A stretch of 64,000 nucleotides of DNA from contig NZ_JACEGD010000007.1 in the NCBI RefSeq assembly GCF_016031635.1, positions 62,001 to 126,000 of the forward strand, read 5' to 3'. The position numbers and the translations under genes were made by a program. The DNA is from Bradyrhizobium diversitatis (lineage in GTDB: Bacteria > Pseudomonadota > Alphaproteobacteria > Rhizobiales > Xanthobacteraceae). This document shows, one piece after another, positions 63,457 to 64,000 of the stretch; within the stretch, counting starts at the first letter, position 1, and every line of letters starts with the position of its first letter. The notes below the pieces were generated by a model. It saw nothing but the letters and a program-made list of their open reading frames with translations, searched no databases and had not been told where the DNA came from.

Positions 63457-64000
63457 CCCTCAGCCTGCCACTCTCATCCGTGTTGGTTTGTCTCGTGACG
63501 CGATAAAGGGCGATGGTCAAGAGATCCCGGCGACCGAGGGCGCATCCTTGTGCAACTTTGTCCGATCGCTTGTTTTCATGAGACGAGACAACCGACGAGG
63601 CGAGCCCCGTAGCCCATACTTCCCTGAAACTGAACGATCCGGAGTTGCGACCCAACGAGTGAGCGGTGCCAAAGGGAGTGCCATCTTGCAAAGATCGCGC
63701 TCGCCGAGCTCCAGTGATCTCCTTTCGACAAGTGCTATTGGGAGCGCCTGTCTCCTCGCCGCCCGTCGTCGCCGCAAAAAGGCTTGGAGCAGTTCAACAC
63801 CAGGGGCTCAATAGTCGCTATCGCATATTTGCGTATCCAATTGGCTTGCGCGGAAGATCCGTCGAGTTCAGCCCGTTGTTGGAAATGCCGGCATTTTCGC
63901 GCGCAGTCAAATGCTGCTGCTGCTTGCGCTTTAGCCGCGAATGGTCAGCTGCATGAAGAGATCGTGGGACCGCAATCCAGCGCTCCTCGTCGCCGGCTCG
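63457..64000. other. Right end of the window, no gene recognised
   Basis: 540 bp with only short overlapping frames on both strands and no convincing ribosome binding site, RNA or repeat. Confidence 0.4.

Overview
The window reads as a piece of a rhizobial symbiosis island, most likely from Bradyrhizobium. The reasons are a high-GC alphaproteobacterial gene style, a NodD regulator with an almost perfect nod box beside it, a complete symbiotic-type uptake hydrogenase cluster in the hupSLCDFGHIJK-hypABFCDE order, and IS66 and IS630 scars. The genus call is inference from gene content; no rRNA or tRNA gene was seen.

Layout. (1) 1-13.6 kb is a catabolic and regulatory block: a D-amino-acid dehydrogenase-like gene (cut by the left edge) and an L-serine dehydratase, each behind its own tandem glycine riboswitch; an amidohydrolase, a creatinase-like M24 protein and an enolase-superfamily enzyme in one direction; a vanillate-demethylase-like oxygenase and reductase; a chemoreceptor; a solute-binding protein and a LysR regulator. 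(2) 13.7-28.0 kb is the hydrogenase cluster on the minus strand, ending in a frameshifted remnant of hypX. It has a NifA/sigma-54 promoter in front of hupS and a FixK/FNR-type box before hupG. (3) 28.5-30.2 kb is a hipBA toxin-antitoxin pair behind four evenly spaced operators. (4) 30.6-35.5 kb is a minus-strand operon of a 73-aa protein, an SxtJ-like membrane protein, a DUF5989-like protein, a carbamoyltransferase and two membrane-anchored SGNH proteins, behind a strong NifA/sigma-54 signal. (5) 36.2-53.3 kb is an apparently undescribed natural-product locus: a tiny ORF, a HemN-like radical SAM enzyme and a SAM methyltransferase in one operon, an outer-membrane protein, an intact IS66 element, a MATE exporter, a 2155-residue NRPS (A-PCP-C-A-PCP-C, no thioesterase) and a divergent AdoMet decarboxylase. 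(6) 53.4-61.1 kb carries an RND pump, a TetR regulator with a truncated acyl-CoA dehydrogenase, an acyl-CoA ligase and a diaminopropionate ammonia-lyase. (7) 61.6-63.5 kb holds the nod box, nodD and a two-gene unit of unknown function.

How the parts fit. Three minus-24/minus-12-type promoters with perfect TGT-N10-ACA sites (hupS, the carbamoyltransferase operon, the radical SAM operon) suggest that hydrogen recycling, a carbamoylated surface or secreted product, and part of the NRPS locus are switched on together with nitrogen fixation in the nodule. The NRPS has an unusual first condensation domain, a second adenylation domain without the usual alpha-amino-binding Asp, and a terminal condensation domain. 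With the radical SAM/methyltransferase pair and SpeD, this points to a short modified peptide or acyl product, possibly released onto a free amine. Product, substrates and regulation are predictions from sequence only.
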